A stretch of DNA of 59,364 nucleotides from Bacteroidales bacterium (GTDB lineage: Bacteria > Bacteroidota > Bacteroidia > Bacteroidales > UBA932). The notes beneath the pieces are model-generated. The model made no database searches. It was given only the letters and a program-made list of their open reading frames with translations, and was not told the DNA's origin. The stretch's first letter is position 1. Each line of letters starts with the position of its first letter. The position numbers were made by a program, and so were the translations under genes. Below are positions 24,892 through 33,725 of the stretch, piece by piece. The DNA lies in contig JAKSKP010000004.1 of the NCBI GenBank assembly GCA_024401635.1, positions 1 to 59,364 on the forward strand. Direction: 5' to 3'.

Positions 24892-26429
24892 AACAGTGCC
24901 TTCTTTATGTTTTCAATACGTTTGCTGAACTCACCGACACCTATCAGTGATACTATGTCGGCTATTCCGAGACCTGATGACGATCCCACCAGGGCGAGAC
25001 GTATGCAGTTCATTATCTTGCCCATAGGCCATTGCCTTTCGCGTATCTGCTCTTCTGCAGCCTCCACGCCCTTTCCGGCGATGATGTCCGCAATCTCGAA
25101 GGCGAGGGTGTAATTCTCCTCTTTCCAGAATTTGGCCACATCCTTTTCGTTGTACGAAGCCGGAGCCACGAAGAGATAGGATGCTATATCCCAGAAGTCG
25201 GCTACGAAGGTGGCTCTTTCCTTTATGAGTCCGCATACTTTCACAACGTAGTCGTGATCCGCCCTTACGTCGTGCGATGCGAGTATGGGTTCGAACAGCG
25301 TTGCGAGCTGCTCGTCGGACTTCATACGCAGGTATTCCTTGTTGTACCACTTGGCTTTGTCAGGGTTGAACTTGGCTCCCGATTTGCTGACGTGTTCCAC
25401 GGAGAAGGCTTCAATCAGCTGCTCCATGGAGAATATTTCCTGCTCCGTACCGGGATTCCAGCCCAGCATTGCCAGAAGGTTTACGAAGGCATCGGGGAAA
25501 TATCCGTCCTCGCGATAGCCGTGATACGTTTCTCCTTCAGAATTCTTCCAGTTGAGGGGGAATACGGGGAAACCCATCTTGTCTCCGTCCCTCTTGCTCA
25601 GCTTGCCGTTGCCGACGGGTTTGAGCAGCAGCGGCAGGTGCGCAAAGCGCGGCATTGTGTCAGTCCATCCGAAAGCCTCGTACAGAAGATAGTGCAGGGG
25701 CAGGGATGGCAGCCATTCCTCGCCGCGTATAACCTCCGTGATTTCCATAAGATGGTCGTCCACTATGTTTGCGAGGTGGTAGGTGGGCAGTTCGTCTGCG
25801 CGTTTCCACAGCACCTTGTCATCAAGCGTGTCGGTGTTGACCTCCACATGCCCGCGTATCATATCGTCCATAGCCACAATCCTGCCTTCAGGCATCCTGA
25901 ACCTGATGGTCCAGTCGGTGCGGGTATCCAGCATATTCTTCACTTCTGTCTCGGGGATGGTCAGCGAGTTCCTGAGCTGTCCCCGTGTGGATGCGTTGTA
26001 TATGAATGTGCGTCCCTCGGCTTCGGCCGCGGTCCTTGCCGCATTCAGCTCTTCTGAAGAGTCGAATGCATAATATGCCCATCCCGCATTCACAAGCTGC
26101 TCGGCATAGGCACGGTACAGTCCGCGTCTCTGGCTCTGGCGGTAAGGCGCGTGAGGGTGCTTTGCGGATGCCTCCTCCACGACCTTTCCGGTAGCCATAT
26201 CGACACCCTCGTCAGGGATGATGCCGCACCAGGCGAGAGCTTCGATGATGTAAGCCTCGGCACCCGGCACGAATCTCTGTGAGTCGGTGTCCTCGATCCT
26301 TATTATGAAATCTCCGCCTCTCTTCTTTGCATAGAGATAGTTGTAAAGCGCGGTGCGCACGCCTCCCATATGCAGGGGACCTGTGGGGGAGGGCGCGAAC
26401 CTTACGCGCGTTCTTCTTTCATCAGCCAT
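24888..26429 (-). CDS. gltX: Glutamyl-tRNA synthetase
   Basis: 513 residues. It charges tRNA(Glu). The class I signature is PSPTGPLHMGGVRTAL (HIGH-type motif as HMGG), and the KMSKS-type loop reads KLSKRDG. A C-terminal helical anticodon-binding region follows. It starts 6 bases after the ftsZ stop on the same strand, so it may be read through from the dcw cluster. Confidence 0.97.
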   Translation of the reverse strand: MADERRTRVRFAPSPTGPLHMGGVRTALYNYLYAKKRGGDFIIRIEDTDSQRFVPGAEAYIIEALAWCGIIPDEGVDMATGKVVEEASAKHPHAPYRQSQRRGLYRAYAEQLVNAGWAYYAFDSSEELNAARTAAEAEGRTFIYNASTRGQLRNSLTIPETEVKNMLDTRTDWTIRFRMPEGRIVAMDDMIRGHVEVNTDTLDDKVLWKRADELPTYHLANIVDDHLMEITEVIRGEEWLPSLPLHYLLYEAFGWTDTMPRFAHLPLLLKPVGNGKLSKRDGDKMGFPVFPLNWKNSEGETYHGYREDGYFPDAFVNLLAMLGWNPGTEQEIFSMEQLIEAFSVEHVSKSGAKFNPDKAKWYNKEYLRMKSDEQLATLFEPILASHDVRADHDYVVKVCGLIKERATFVADFWDIASYLFVAPASYNEKDVAKFWKEENYTLAFEIADIIAGKGVEAAEEQIRERQWPMGKIMNCIRLALVGSSSGLGIADIVSLIGVGEFSKRIENIKKALL

Positions 26430-26435
26430 AATAAT

Positions 26436-27650
26436 CTAGTGTTTTATTCTCTTGATGGATGCCGTCTGTTCCAACTCGGCGATGGCGCCTCCTTCATAGT
26501 TGCAAAGGACGGGAGCCTGGGTGAAGTTGAAGCGTCTTTCGTTGCGTGCGTCGCTGGGGCCGACCTTGATGTTGTCCACGACGTCGTGGATGATGTCAGG
26601 GTCAGGGGTGTATTCGTAGTCTGTGGTAAGTTCGATGAGGTTGCCGAGACTCTTGTCGGTCACGCCGTGGAGGCTGTCCATGGCAAAACCTGTGGCTATC
26701 ACCGTAATGCATACCTTGTCACCGAAGTCCTCGTCCATCTCGTACACTATGCCTCTCTTGAAGCGGCTTGCGCTGCCGGTGTAGCTCTCTATGAGCCTGT
26801 CGATCTGCGCCAGGTCCTTCATCAGAAGTCCGTTCTCGTTGTAGCCGGAGGTGACGTTGACGAGTATGTTCTTGGCTGTCTTGAGGTCGAAGTCGTTGAG
26901 CAGAGGTGATATGACTGCGCCCTTCACGGCATCCTCCAGACGTTTTTCACCGGTGCCCGTGCCTATGCCCATCAGGGCCACGCCGCTGTCGCGCATCATC
27001 GTCTTGACGTCTTCCATATCCACGTTGACATAACCCTTCTTCTTGATAATTTCGACTATGCCGCGCACGGCGGTGGCCAGAATTTCATCCGCCTTGGGGT
27101 AAGCGTCCTTTGCGAGCATATCTCCATATACGTCATAGAGTTTTTCATTGTCTATGACCAGCAGCGAATCGACGTTCTTTTCCAGTTCGCGTATGCCGCT
27201 GATGGCTTTCTGTATGGATTCCCTTCCTTCATTCTGGAAAGGTATGGTGACCACGCCTACAGTCAGTATGCCACGCTTCTTGGCCATTGACGCGATGACG
27301 GGTGCGGCGCCGGTGCCTGTTCCTCCACCCATTCCTGCGGTGATGAACAGCATCTCGGTGCCCGTATCGAGGACCTTTTCGGCTATTTCATCCACGGCCT
27401 CCTCCGCTGCATTGCGTCCCTTGATGGGGTCGCATCCTGCGCCGAGGCCCTTGCCGAGGTGTATCTTTATCGGGACGTTGCTGTTCTCGAGAGCCTGCGC
27501 ATCCGTGTTGCACACTATGAAGGTACAGCCCTCGATATGTTGGTTGTACATATATGTGACGGCGTTCTGTCCGCCACCGCCCACTCCTATGGCTTTGATG
27601 TTGGAGTTCTCGGGTACCCAGTTTTCGGGTATGAATCTAATGTCGTTCAT
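26436..27650 (-). CDS. ftsZ: Cell division protein FtsZ
   Basis: 404 residues. This tubulin-like GTPase forms the cytokinetic ring. The G-box GGGTGTGAAP, the N-terminal AIGVGGGGQNA and the T7-loop-like NVDMEDVKTMM with its catalytic Asp are intact. After the globular core (ending near residue 340) only about 60 residues remain, finishing in TASIKRIKH, which lacks the usual D-I-P-A-F-L-R-like peptide that binds FtsA and other partners. The ATG at 27648-27650 is chosen; a TTG four codons upstream overlaps ftsA. It is the last division gene of the cluster. Confidence 0.97.
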   Translation of the reverse strand: MNDIRFIPENWVPENSNIKAIGVGGGGQNAVTYMYNQHIEGCTFIVCNTDAQALENSNVPIKIHLGKGLGAGCDPIKGRNAAEEAVDEIAEKVLDTGTEMLFITAGMGGGTGTGAAPVIASMAKKRGILTVGVVTIPFQNEGRESIQKAISGIRELEKNVDSLLVIDNEKLYDVYGDMLAKDAYPKADEILATAVRGIVEIIKKKGYVNVDMEDVKTMMRDSGVALMGIGTGTGEKRLEDAVKGAVISPLLNDFDLKTAKNILVNVTSGYNENGLLMKDLAQIDRLIESYTGSASRFKRGIVYEMDEDFGDKVCITVIATGFAMDSLHGVTDKSLGNLIELTTDYEYTPDPDIIHDVVDNIKVGPSDARNERRFNFTQAPVLCNYEGGAIAELEQTASIKRIKH

Positions 27651-27658
27651 AGTTGTCG

Positions 27659-29041
27659 TCAAATTTTATTGTCTTCATCGTCATCCGGTCCGAAGAGCAG
27701 GGTCTCAAAACTTCTGGCCCAGGGACGTCTGGGCTCTTTGGGTGCTTTTTGCGGCTTGGATGGTTTTGCAGGCTTTGGCTGAGGCTCCTGAGGCTCGGGC
27801 TGCTCCGTGAACAGTTCGGTCAGATCGGGGGTGCTTTCAGGAACCGTTTCTTCGGCCAGTTCCGTGCAGGCGTTGGCTTGCTCACCCATGAACTGCAGTA
27901 TGAGTCCGGCACTTGCGCTGGCTCCTGCAGTGAAGAAACTGCTGTCCGCGTCGAATTTCTTGCGTGAAGGGGCTCCCACCCTGGCGTTGTAGCCTGAGAT
28001 TTCCTTAATCATATTGCAGATATTCAACGTGTTGGCGCAGCCTCCCACTACCACGACGCCGTTCTTGAGCTTGTCTGCGTAGCCGCTCAATTGTATCTCA
28101 TACAGCAGGGCATCCAGAATTTCCCTGGTGCGCGCTGTGATTATCTCGGAAAGATATTTGGCTGTGATTTCCACCTTGCTGCCGCTGGCGATGTCGGTTA
28201 TCTTGAGGGTTTTCTCTCCGAGCGATGCCAGTTTGTCCGGCATCAGCCCGCCGTATCCCATCTTGATGTTCTCGGCCAGGTGCTCGTCGATGCCGCACAG
28301 GTTGCGAATGTCGCCCGTGATGCTGTTGCCTCCGAAGGGTATGGCTCCGTAATGCCTCATTGTGCCGTTGTAGAAGACGGATACGGAACTTCCACCCGCT
28401 CCTATATCCATCAGGGCCACTCCGCTTTCCATCTCGGCAGGGGTGAGAACGCACTCGCCGACACGGGCCGGTATGAATACGGGCCGGACCACTTTCACCC
28501 CTGCGGCGTTGAAGGCCGCCTCGATGTTGTTGTGGTAGCTGCTCCTGCCCAGATATGCCTTGTAATGACCGGAAAGATGTTCGGCCACCATACCCACTAT
28601 GTCCTTGACGCCTACGCTGACCTCATCGTTTGTATCGAAGGACTGGGCCACGACTCCGAGCACATCCTCACCGCTTTCTGCATTTTCCCTGGCGTCTGAC
28701 CACACCATATTCTCCAGATTGTCTATGTCTTCGGCCGTTATGCATCTTCCTTCGCTGATGTCTATCCCGGACTCTACGCTTATTTCACGTATGTCGTACT
28801 TCTGGATATTCACCATGGCTTCGTTTATCTTGAGTTTCAGGAAGCGTTCGGTATCATCGACGGCTCTTTTCAAGGCTGCTCCCAACTTGCTGGGATTCAG
28901 TACCTTGCCTCGGCTGATACCGTCAGAGGGGAATTCGTTGTAGCATAAGATTTTGATCTGCCCTTTCCCTTCGTCCGTCGCTACGGAGAGACCAAGTTTC
29001 TGGGTTCCCAGATCGATTGTGACAATGTTTTTTCCTTCCAT
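27659..29041 (-). CDS. ftsA: Cell division protein FtsA
   Basis: 460 residues of an actin-like ATPase that tethers FtsZ to the membrane. The N-terminal TIDLGTQKLGLSVA is phosphate-loop 1, DIGAGGSSVSVFYNG phosphate-loop 2, and VVVGGCANTLNI lies in the adenosine region. The C-terminus is a charged linker rich in E and P, followed by a short amphipathic segment around RRPWARSFETLLFG that should bind the membrane. The start is the ATG at 29039-29041, 10 bases after ftsQ; a TTG at 29065 would lie inside ftsQ. Confidence 0.96.
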   Translation of the reverse strand: MEGKNIVTIDLGTQKLGLSVATDEGKGQIKILCYNEFPSDGISRGKVLNPSKLGAALKRAVDDTERFLKLKINEAMVNIQKYDIREISVESGIDISEGRCITAEDIDNLENMVWSDARENAESGEDVLGVVAQSFDTNDEVSVGVKDIVGMVAEHLSGHYKAYLGRSSYHNNIEAAFNAAGVKVVRPVFIPARVGECVLTPAEMESGVALMDIGAGGSSVSVFYNGTMRHYGAIPFGGNSITGDIRNLCGIDEHLAENIKMGYGGLMPDKLASLGEKTLKITDIASGSKVEITAKYLSEIITARTREILDALLYEIQLSGYADKLKNGVVVVGGCANTLNICNMIKEISGYNARVGAPSRKKFDADSSFFTAGASASAGLILQFMGEQANACTELAEETVPESTPDLTELFTEQPEPQEPQPKPAKPSKPQKAPKEPRRPWARSFETLLFGPDDDEDNKI

Positions 29042-29051
29042 AGGTGCTATT

Positions 29052-29792
29052 TTATTTACATACAATCTGACCGTAATACTTCACGTTGACATACCCGTAT
29101 TCCCTGCAAGTGCTGTCCGATGCAATCTTTTCGATGTATCTGTCAATCTTCCTGAACTTCGCCTTTATCTTGACAGGCTGCCCTATCAGGAAACGCTCGT
29201 TCCTGTCTTCCAGCCTCAGGGTGAGTTCGCCGTTCGGAGTGCAGGAAATCCTGGACACTCTGCCTTTCCACTTGTCTTCGTTCTCCAGCCAGGTGGCCAT
29301 TCCCGCCACCCTCGACGTCCATTTCCTGTCCCGTATGCGGGGGCTTCCCTTGACTGAGAGTATGCCCGAGCTCCAATCCTTCATTATCGGGAAACATTCG
29401 CCCTTCCTGTCCAGATACCATTTCGTGCTGTCCGTTTCCAGCTTTATTACTGGCGTACACTGGCGTACTTCCATATGGAGCATTCCGTCAGGCGTGAAAT
29501 AGGCGCAGCATTCCTCTATGTACTTGTGCTTTTTCATCAAACTTTCAAGTCTGTGCAGATTGACGCTGTCCACAAGGCGGTTGCGGTAGCCGCCGAATTC
29601 CTCATTCAGGATGCGCGAAATGTTTTCCCTGGTAGTGAACATATTGCTGGCACTGTCCAGAAGTTTGATTTCGATGTCCTTGCACCGCAGGTTGTCACGG
29701 CCTGCACGGCTGCCGGTAAGACCGATGGCCGTGACTGTGACCGCAGTTGCGGCGATACAGCAGGAGATTATATTTGCAAGCCTATTTTTCAA
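29052..29792 (-). CDS. ftsQ: Cell division protein FtsQ/DivIB-like
   Basis: 246 residues. A short cytoplasmic tail and one membrane helix (about residues 8-26) are followed by a periplasmic POTRA/FtsQ region with IEIKLLDSASNMFT and a C-terminal beta domain. In division it links FtsL and the synthases to the ring. The only usable start codon is TTG at 29790-29792, because the upstream reading frame meets a stop at 29802-29804. The start overlaps the 3' end of the murG-murC gene by 11 bases, so translation is probably coupled. Confidence 0.88.
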   Translation of the reverse strand: MKNRLANIISCCIAATAVTVTAIGLTGSRAGRDNLRCKDIEIKLLDSASNMFTTRENISRILNEEFGGYRNRLVDSVNLHRLESLMKKHKYIEECCAYFTPDGMLHMEVRQCTPVIKLETDSTKWYLDRKGECFPIMKDWSSGILSVKGSPRIRDRKWTSRVAGMATWLENEDKWKGRVSRISCTPNGELTLRLEDRNERFLIGQPVKIKAKFRKIDRYIEKIASDSTCREYGYVNVKYYGQIVCK

Positions 29793-32238
29793 GCAGTTCG
29801 GTTATTGGTTCGATGAATCTGTCTATGTTGCCCGCACCGAAGCTCACGAGTACCTCAATGTCCTCCTTTGCAAGGGTGTCCATCAGTTCCTCCTTCTTTA
29901 TGAGCATCTTCTCCTTAGCGGTGATGTCCCTGTATATTATCTCACTGGTTACTCCGGGTATGGGTTCCTCGCGGGCGGGGTATATGTCCAGAAGTATCAC
30001 CTTGTCCACTGCGCTCAGCGCTGCTGCGAACTCGGCCGCAAAGTCGCGCGTGCGTGTGAAAAGATGTGGCTGGAATATTGCGGTGATCCTGCGTCCGGGG
30101 AACATACCGCGTATGCTGCTGATGGCCTTTGCGAGCTCTTCCGGATGGTGGGCGTAGTCGTCTATGTAAACAGTCCTGCCGTTGTTGACGTGGATGTCGA
30201 AACGCCTTTTTACTCCGCTGTAACACTCTATCGCTTTCTTTATCTGCTCGTGAGGCACCCCGTAGCAGATTGCGGCGGCGGCAGCGGCTATGCTGTTCTC
30301 CACGTTAACCCAGCCGGGTATGCCGCAGCGGCAGCCCTCTATCTTTCCGTCAGGGTGGTTAATGGTGAAGCTGTAGTGCCCGAATTCGTCACATACCATA
30401 TCGGAGGCATAGAAATCGGATTCGGGATTGTCGTAGCTGTAGTGAAGCAGCCTGGCCGGGGTGTCCTTTGCCTCAATGGGCAGTCCCGTCTTCGTTATCA
30501 GTACGCCGCTCACCTGGGATGCGAAGGCGCGGAACGCCTCGTGCACGTGTTCGATGTCACTGTATATGTCCAGATGGTCGGCATCCATCGCCGTAATCAC
30601 GGCCACTTCGGGATGAAGCTGCAGAAAACTGCGGTCGAATTCGTCGGCTTCGGTTACGACAACATCGTTGTCGCTCAGCAGCAGATTTGTGCCATAGTTC
30701 TTGCTTATGCCTCCAAGGATTGCATTGCAGCCTATGCCGCTGTTATGGAATATATGTCCCAGAAGGGTGCTTGTCGTGGTCTTGCCGTGGGTCCCGGCCA
30801 CGGCAAGGCAGTGCTTGTCCCCGGCAATCTCTCCGAGCATGCGGCTGCGCTTTATGACGCGGTAGCCGTGCGCGTTGACATATGTCAGTTCCCCCATATC
30901 GGAAGGTATTGCGGGGGTATAGACCACGAGGGTGTTGCTTACGTCCTTGGGCACATAGTCGACATTGTCCTCGTAGTGGACGGGGATACCTTCGCTCTCC
31001 AGCGCCTGCGTGAGTTCCGAGGGAGTCCTGTCGTAGCCGCTGACTCTGAATCCCTTCGACTTGTAGTAACGGGCCAGGGCGCTCATACCGATTCCGCCTA
31101 TGCCTATGAAATATACTTCCTTCTTTTTTTCTGACTTGCAGCCGAGCATCTTTTCTATCTCGTCCACAATGCGGTCGGCGGCGTCCGTCACGCCCAGAGG
31201 CGCAATGTTCTTTTCCAGTTCGGTTATGGCCTTGGGGCTTCTTGCCAGGGTTATGGCCTCTGTCATCAGTTTCTCTCTGGCCTCGGCATCCTTCACTATG
31301 CGCGCGGCTCCCTTGTTCACAAGACTCATCGCATTGAAGGTCTGGTGGTCTTCGGTGACATTTGGGGATGGAACGAAAACAGTGGCTTTGCGGCATACGC
31401 AAAGTTCGCTGATGGATGATGCTCCGCTGCGTGATATCACAACGTCTGCGGCCGAATAGGCAAGGTCCATACGGGCAATGAAATCGGTGTGATGGATGAA
31501 GGGCAGTTTTCTCCCTTCCATAAACTTGTCCACGGCGGCCTTATAGTATTTGCCGCACTGCCACAGTATCTCGATGCCGTCGTCACCAGGGCATCCGTCC
31601 TCTATCCATTGCATCATGCTCTCGTTCAGCGTCCTGCTGCCGAGGGAACCGCCCACTATGAGTATCTGCTTCCTCTTGCCGTCCAGCCCGTAAAACGACA
31701 GGCCTTCGGCGCGGCTTTCAGCTGTAGAGGGCTTTATACCCTTGCGTATGGGGTTGCCCGTGAACACAGTCTTGTCGGCCGGGAAGAACCTTTCCATATT
31801 GTCATAGGCCACGCATATCCTCCTCACGCTTTTCGCAAGTATCCTGTTCGTCAGCCCGGCAAAGGAATTCTGTTCCTGAATGAGGCAGGGAATACCCCTG
31901 TGCGATGCATACCAGAGGGTCGGCGCACTGGCATATCCGCCCACGCCGATCACGACATCAGGCTTGAACGCCCTGATGGTCCTTCCGGCCTTGACATAGC
32001 TTCTGAGTACCTTGAAGGGCAGCAACAGGTTCTCGGGGCTGAGACTGCGCTTCAGGCCCGCTACCGGCAGACCCGTTATCCTGTACCCTGCTGCGGGCAC
32101 TTTTTCCATCTCCATCCTGTTCTCGGCTCCAATGAACAGTATCTCTGTCCGGGGATCCCTTTCCCTGAGTTTGTCCGCTATCGACAATGCCGGAAATATA
32201 TGTCCTCCGGTTCCCCCTCCACTGATTATGGCTCTCAT
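29782..32238 (-). CDS. MurG-MurC fusion: lipid II synthase joined to UDP-MurNAc:L-alanine ligase
   Basis: 818 residues carrying two complete enzymes. Residues 1 to about 360 are MurG, which adds GlcNAc to lipid I: ISGGGTGGHIFPAL, GVGGYASAPTLWYA and ISRSGASSISELC are visible. Residues about 372-818 are MurC, which adds L-Ala to UDP-MurNAc: FIGIGGIGMSALARYY, AVAGTHGKTTTSTLL (ATP loop) and DDYAHHPEEL. The joint is only about ten residues, basic and lysine-rich, around 31114-31149. Two separate adjacent genes is the usual arrangement in Bacteroidota. The ATG at 32236-32238 starts 1 base after the ftsW stop; a longer reading to 32280 lies inside ftsW. An internal ATG at 31147-31149 could still start a separate MurC. 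Confidence 0.93.
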   Translation of the reverse strand: MRAIISGGGTGGHIFPALSIADKLRERDPRTEILFIGAENRMEMEKVPAAGYRITGLPVAGLKRSLSPENLLLPFKVLRSYVKAGRTIRAFKPDVVIGVGGYASAPTLWYASHRGIPCLIQEQNSFAGLTNRILAKSVRRICVAYDNMERFFPADKTVFTGNPIRKGIKPSTAESRAEGLSFYGLDGKRKQILIVGGSLGSRTLNESMMQWIEDGCPGDDGIEILWQCGKYYKAAVDKFMEGRKLPFIHHTDFIARMDLAYSAADVVISRSGASSISELCVCRKATVFVPSPNVTEDHQTFNAMSLVNKGAARIVKDAEAREKLMTEAITLARSPKAITELEKNIAPLGVTDAADRIVDEIEKMLGCKSEKKKEVYFIGIGGIGMSALARYYKSKGFRVSGYDRTPSELTQALESEGIPVHYEDNVDYVPKDVSNTLVVYTPAIPSDMGELTYVNAHGYRVIKRSRMLGEIAGDKHCLAVAGTHGKTTTSTLLGHIFHNSGIGCNAILGGISKNYGTNLLLSDNDVVVTEADEFDRSFLQLHPEVAVITAMDADHLDIYSDIEHVHEAFRAFASQVSGVLITKTGLPIEAKDTPARLLHYSYDNPESDFYASDMVCDEFGHYSFTINHPDGKIEGCRCGIPGWVNVENSIAAAAAAICYGVPHEQIKKAIECYSGVKRRFDIHVNNGRTVYIDDYAHHPEELAKAISSIRGMFPGRRITAIFQPHLFTRTRDFAAEFAAALSAVDKVILLDIYPAREEPIPGVTSEIIYRDITAKEKMLIKKEELMDTLAKEDIEVLVSFGAGNIDRFIEPITELLEK

Positions 32239-32239
32239 A

Positions 32240-33721
32240 TTACAATGCATTTTTGTCCGGTTCATCCGGCTCGTCATCAATGTTTCCGTTCAGTATCTGT
32301 TCGTCAATGGTCTCCAGGATGTCCATGGACATTCTGACCTCATCCTGTTTCATCAACTCCTCTTCCTCCCTGCGTTCCTTCTTTATTTTGTTGTATGCCA
32401 TCTTGCTTATGCTGAGGATGACTCCGAATGCTATGCTGAAGCAAAGGAAGGAGCATCGGCCGTGGCTGATCAGAGGCAGGGTCTGGCCCGTTAGCAGGCC
32501 AATGTTGCAGTTCACCACTATATGGAAGAAGGCCTGGAAAGTAATCAGGAACACAAGTCCTCCCACACAGGCCTGCGCATATCTGTTACGGCAGTTCTTC
32601 ACTATTATCGCACCCCGCGCGAAGAGGCTCATGAACATCACTATGATGAGGAAGCCTGTGAGCAGGCCGTATTCCTCGACAATGAAACTGAACATATAGT
32701 CCTCGAACATCACCGGCACGACATATTTCTGCGTGCTGCGTCCCGGACCTTTGCCTATTATACGTCTTCCTCCCTCCACTATGGCGATTTCCGCCGCTTC
32801 AGGCTGACGTATCTCGTCCAGATATTTCCTGAATTTCTCTGAGCCCGGCTCCAGGGTGGCGGGGTCGGTTTTTTTCAGTTCTATGGCTTGGTGCTGCCGT
32901 TCCCTGGCCGCGTGGTCAGGGTAGGGAAGTTCAATCTTTACGCGGTTGCAGAAAGTCTCGAAGCGCGGCACTATCCTGCCGCTGCTGGCTATGTGCAGTG
33001 CGGCAATCAGGCAGAGACCGCCCAATGCCACGACAACGGGCCCCAGCAGGTCGCGTATCTTTATCCCGCCTATCAGTATGGTGACGAACATCACTATGCC
33101 GGTCAGTGCGGCGCTGCCGGTACTTCCCGGCATTATGAGCATCATCACCGTCATCATCGGAATGAAAATGTAAATCCAGCGCTGGGCCCTGGCATCCTTC
33201 ATCCATCCGAGTACCGTGGGGAATGCCGTACCCAGGAATATGGCCCATTTGAACTTGCCGCTCTCATAGGCCTGCACGGCCCAGGCCAGATACATCACCA
33301 TCGCTATCTTCACCACCTCGAATACCTGCAGATTGAATCCGCCTATCCTGATGGCCCTGGTGGCATTGTTCACTGTGACTGACTTTACGAAATCGCCTAT
33401 GCTCAGATGCAGGTCGAGGAATATCAGAAGTGCGGCCGACACTATGAAACCGTAACGCGAGACAAAGCGCAGGAATTTGATGTTGGGAAGCGCGGACAGG
33501 AGCACGAGTATCAGACATCCTGCAGCCACTATCTTCAGCTGGCCCCAGAATATGCTCACCCGGCTGACCTTTTCCCTGATTGCGAGCAGGGAGGTGGAAG
33601 AGAAGATGGCCACTATGGAGAACAGCATCAGCAGAACGACGATTATCCAGATAACCCTGTCGCCGTCCTTGATGTTCTGAGCCAGAGACCCAAGCAGACC
33701 TTTTTTCTTCTTGTCCTCCAT
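32240..33721 (-). CDS. ftsW: FtsW, SEDS-family peptidoglycan glycosyltransferase
   Basis: 493 residues with about ten membrane helices. SEDS-family landmarks are GGFNLQVFEVVKIAMVMYLA, IEEYG-like FIVEEYGLLTGFLII and the terminal PLISHGRCSFLCFSIAFG. It polymerises lipid II at the septum with the FtsI transpeptidase encoded in the same cluster. It is longer than typical FtsW (about 380-420): the large periplasmic loop (about residues 255-335) is expanded with a charged segment, and both cytoplasmic tails are extended and charged. The murG-murC start is directly adjacent. Confidence 0.92.
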   Translation of the reverse strand: MEDKKKKGLLGSLAQNIKDGDRVIWIIVVLLMLFSIVAIFSSTSLLAIREKVSRVSIFWGQLKIVAAGCLILVLLSALPNIKFLRFVSRYGFIVSAALLIFLDLHLSIGDFVKSVTVNNATRAIRIGGFNLQVFEVVKIAMVMYLAWAVQAYESGKFKWAIFLGTAFPTVLGWMKDARAQRWIYIFIPMMTVMMLIMPGSTGSAALTGIVMFVTILIGGIKIRDLLGPVVVALGGLCLIAALHIASSGRIVPRFETFCNRVKIELPYPDHAARERQHQAIELKKTDPATLEPGSEKFRKYLDEIRQPEAAEIAIVEGGRRIIGKGPGRSTQKYVVPVMFEDYMFSFIVEEYGLLTGFLIIVMFMSLFARGAIIVKNCRNRYAQACVGGLVFLITFQAFFHIVVNCNIGLLTGQTLPLISHGRCSFLCFSIAFGVILSISKMAYNKIKKERREEEELMKQDEVRMSMDILETIDEQILNGNIDDEPDEPDKNAL

Positions 33722-33725
33722 AATC

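Noticed and set aside
30743-31129. dnaX-like -1 frameshift giving a short MurG
   Set aside because: After a -1 shift at the A run the frame stays open to about 30743, adding over 120 unrelated residues, so it does not make a clean short product. Only a +1 shift meets an early stop.
29611-31134. Plus-strand frame of 507 codons opposite ftsQ and the murC part
   Set aside because: Mirror of conserved Mur ligase coding sequence, without motifs of its own.
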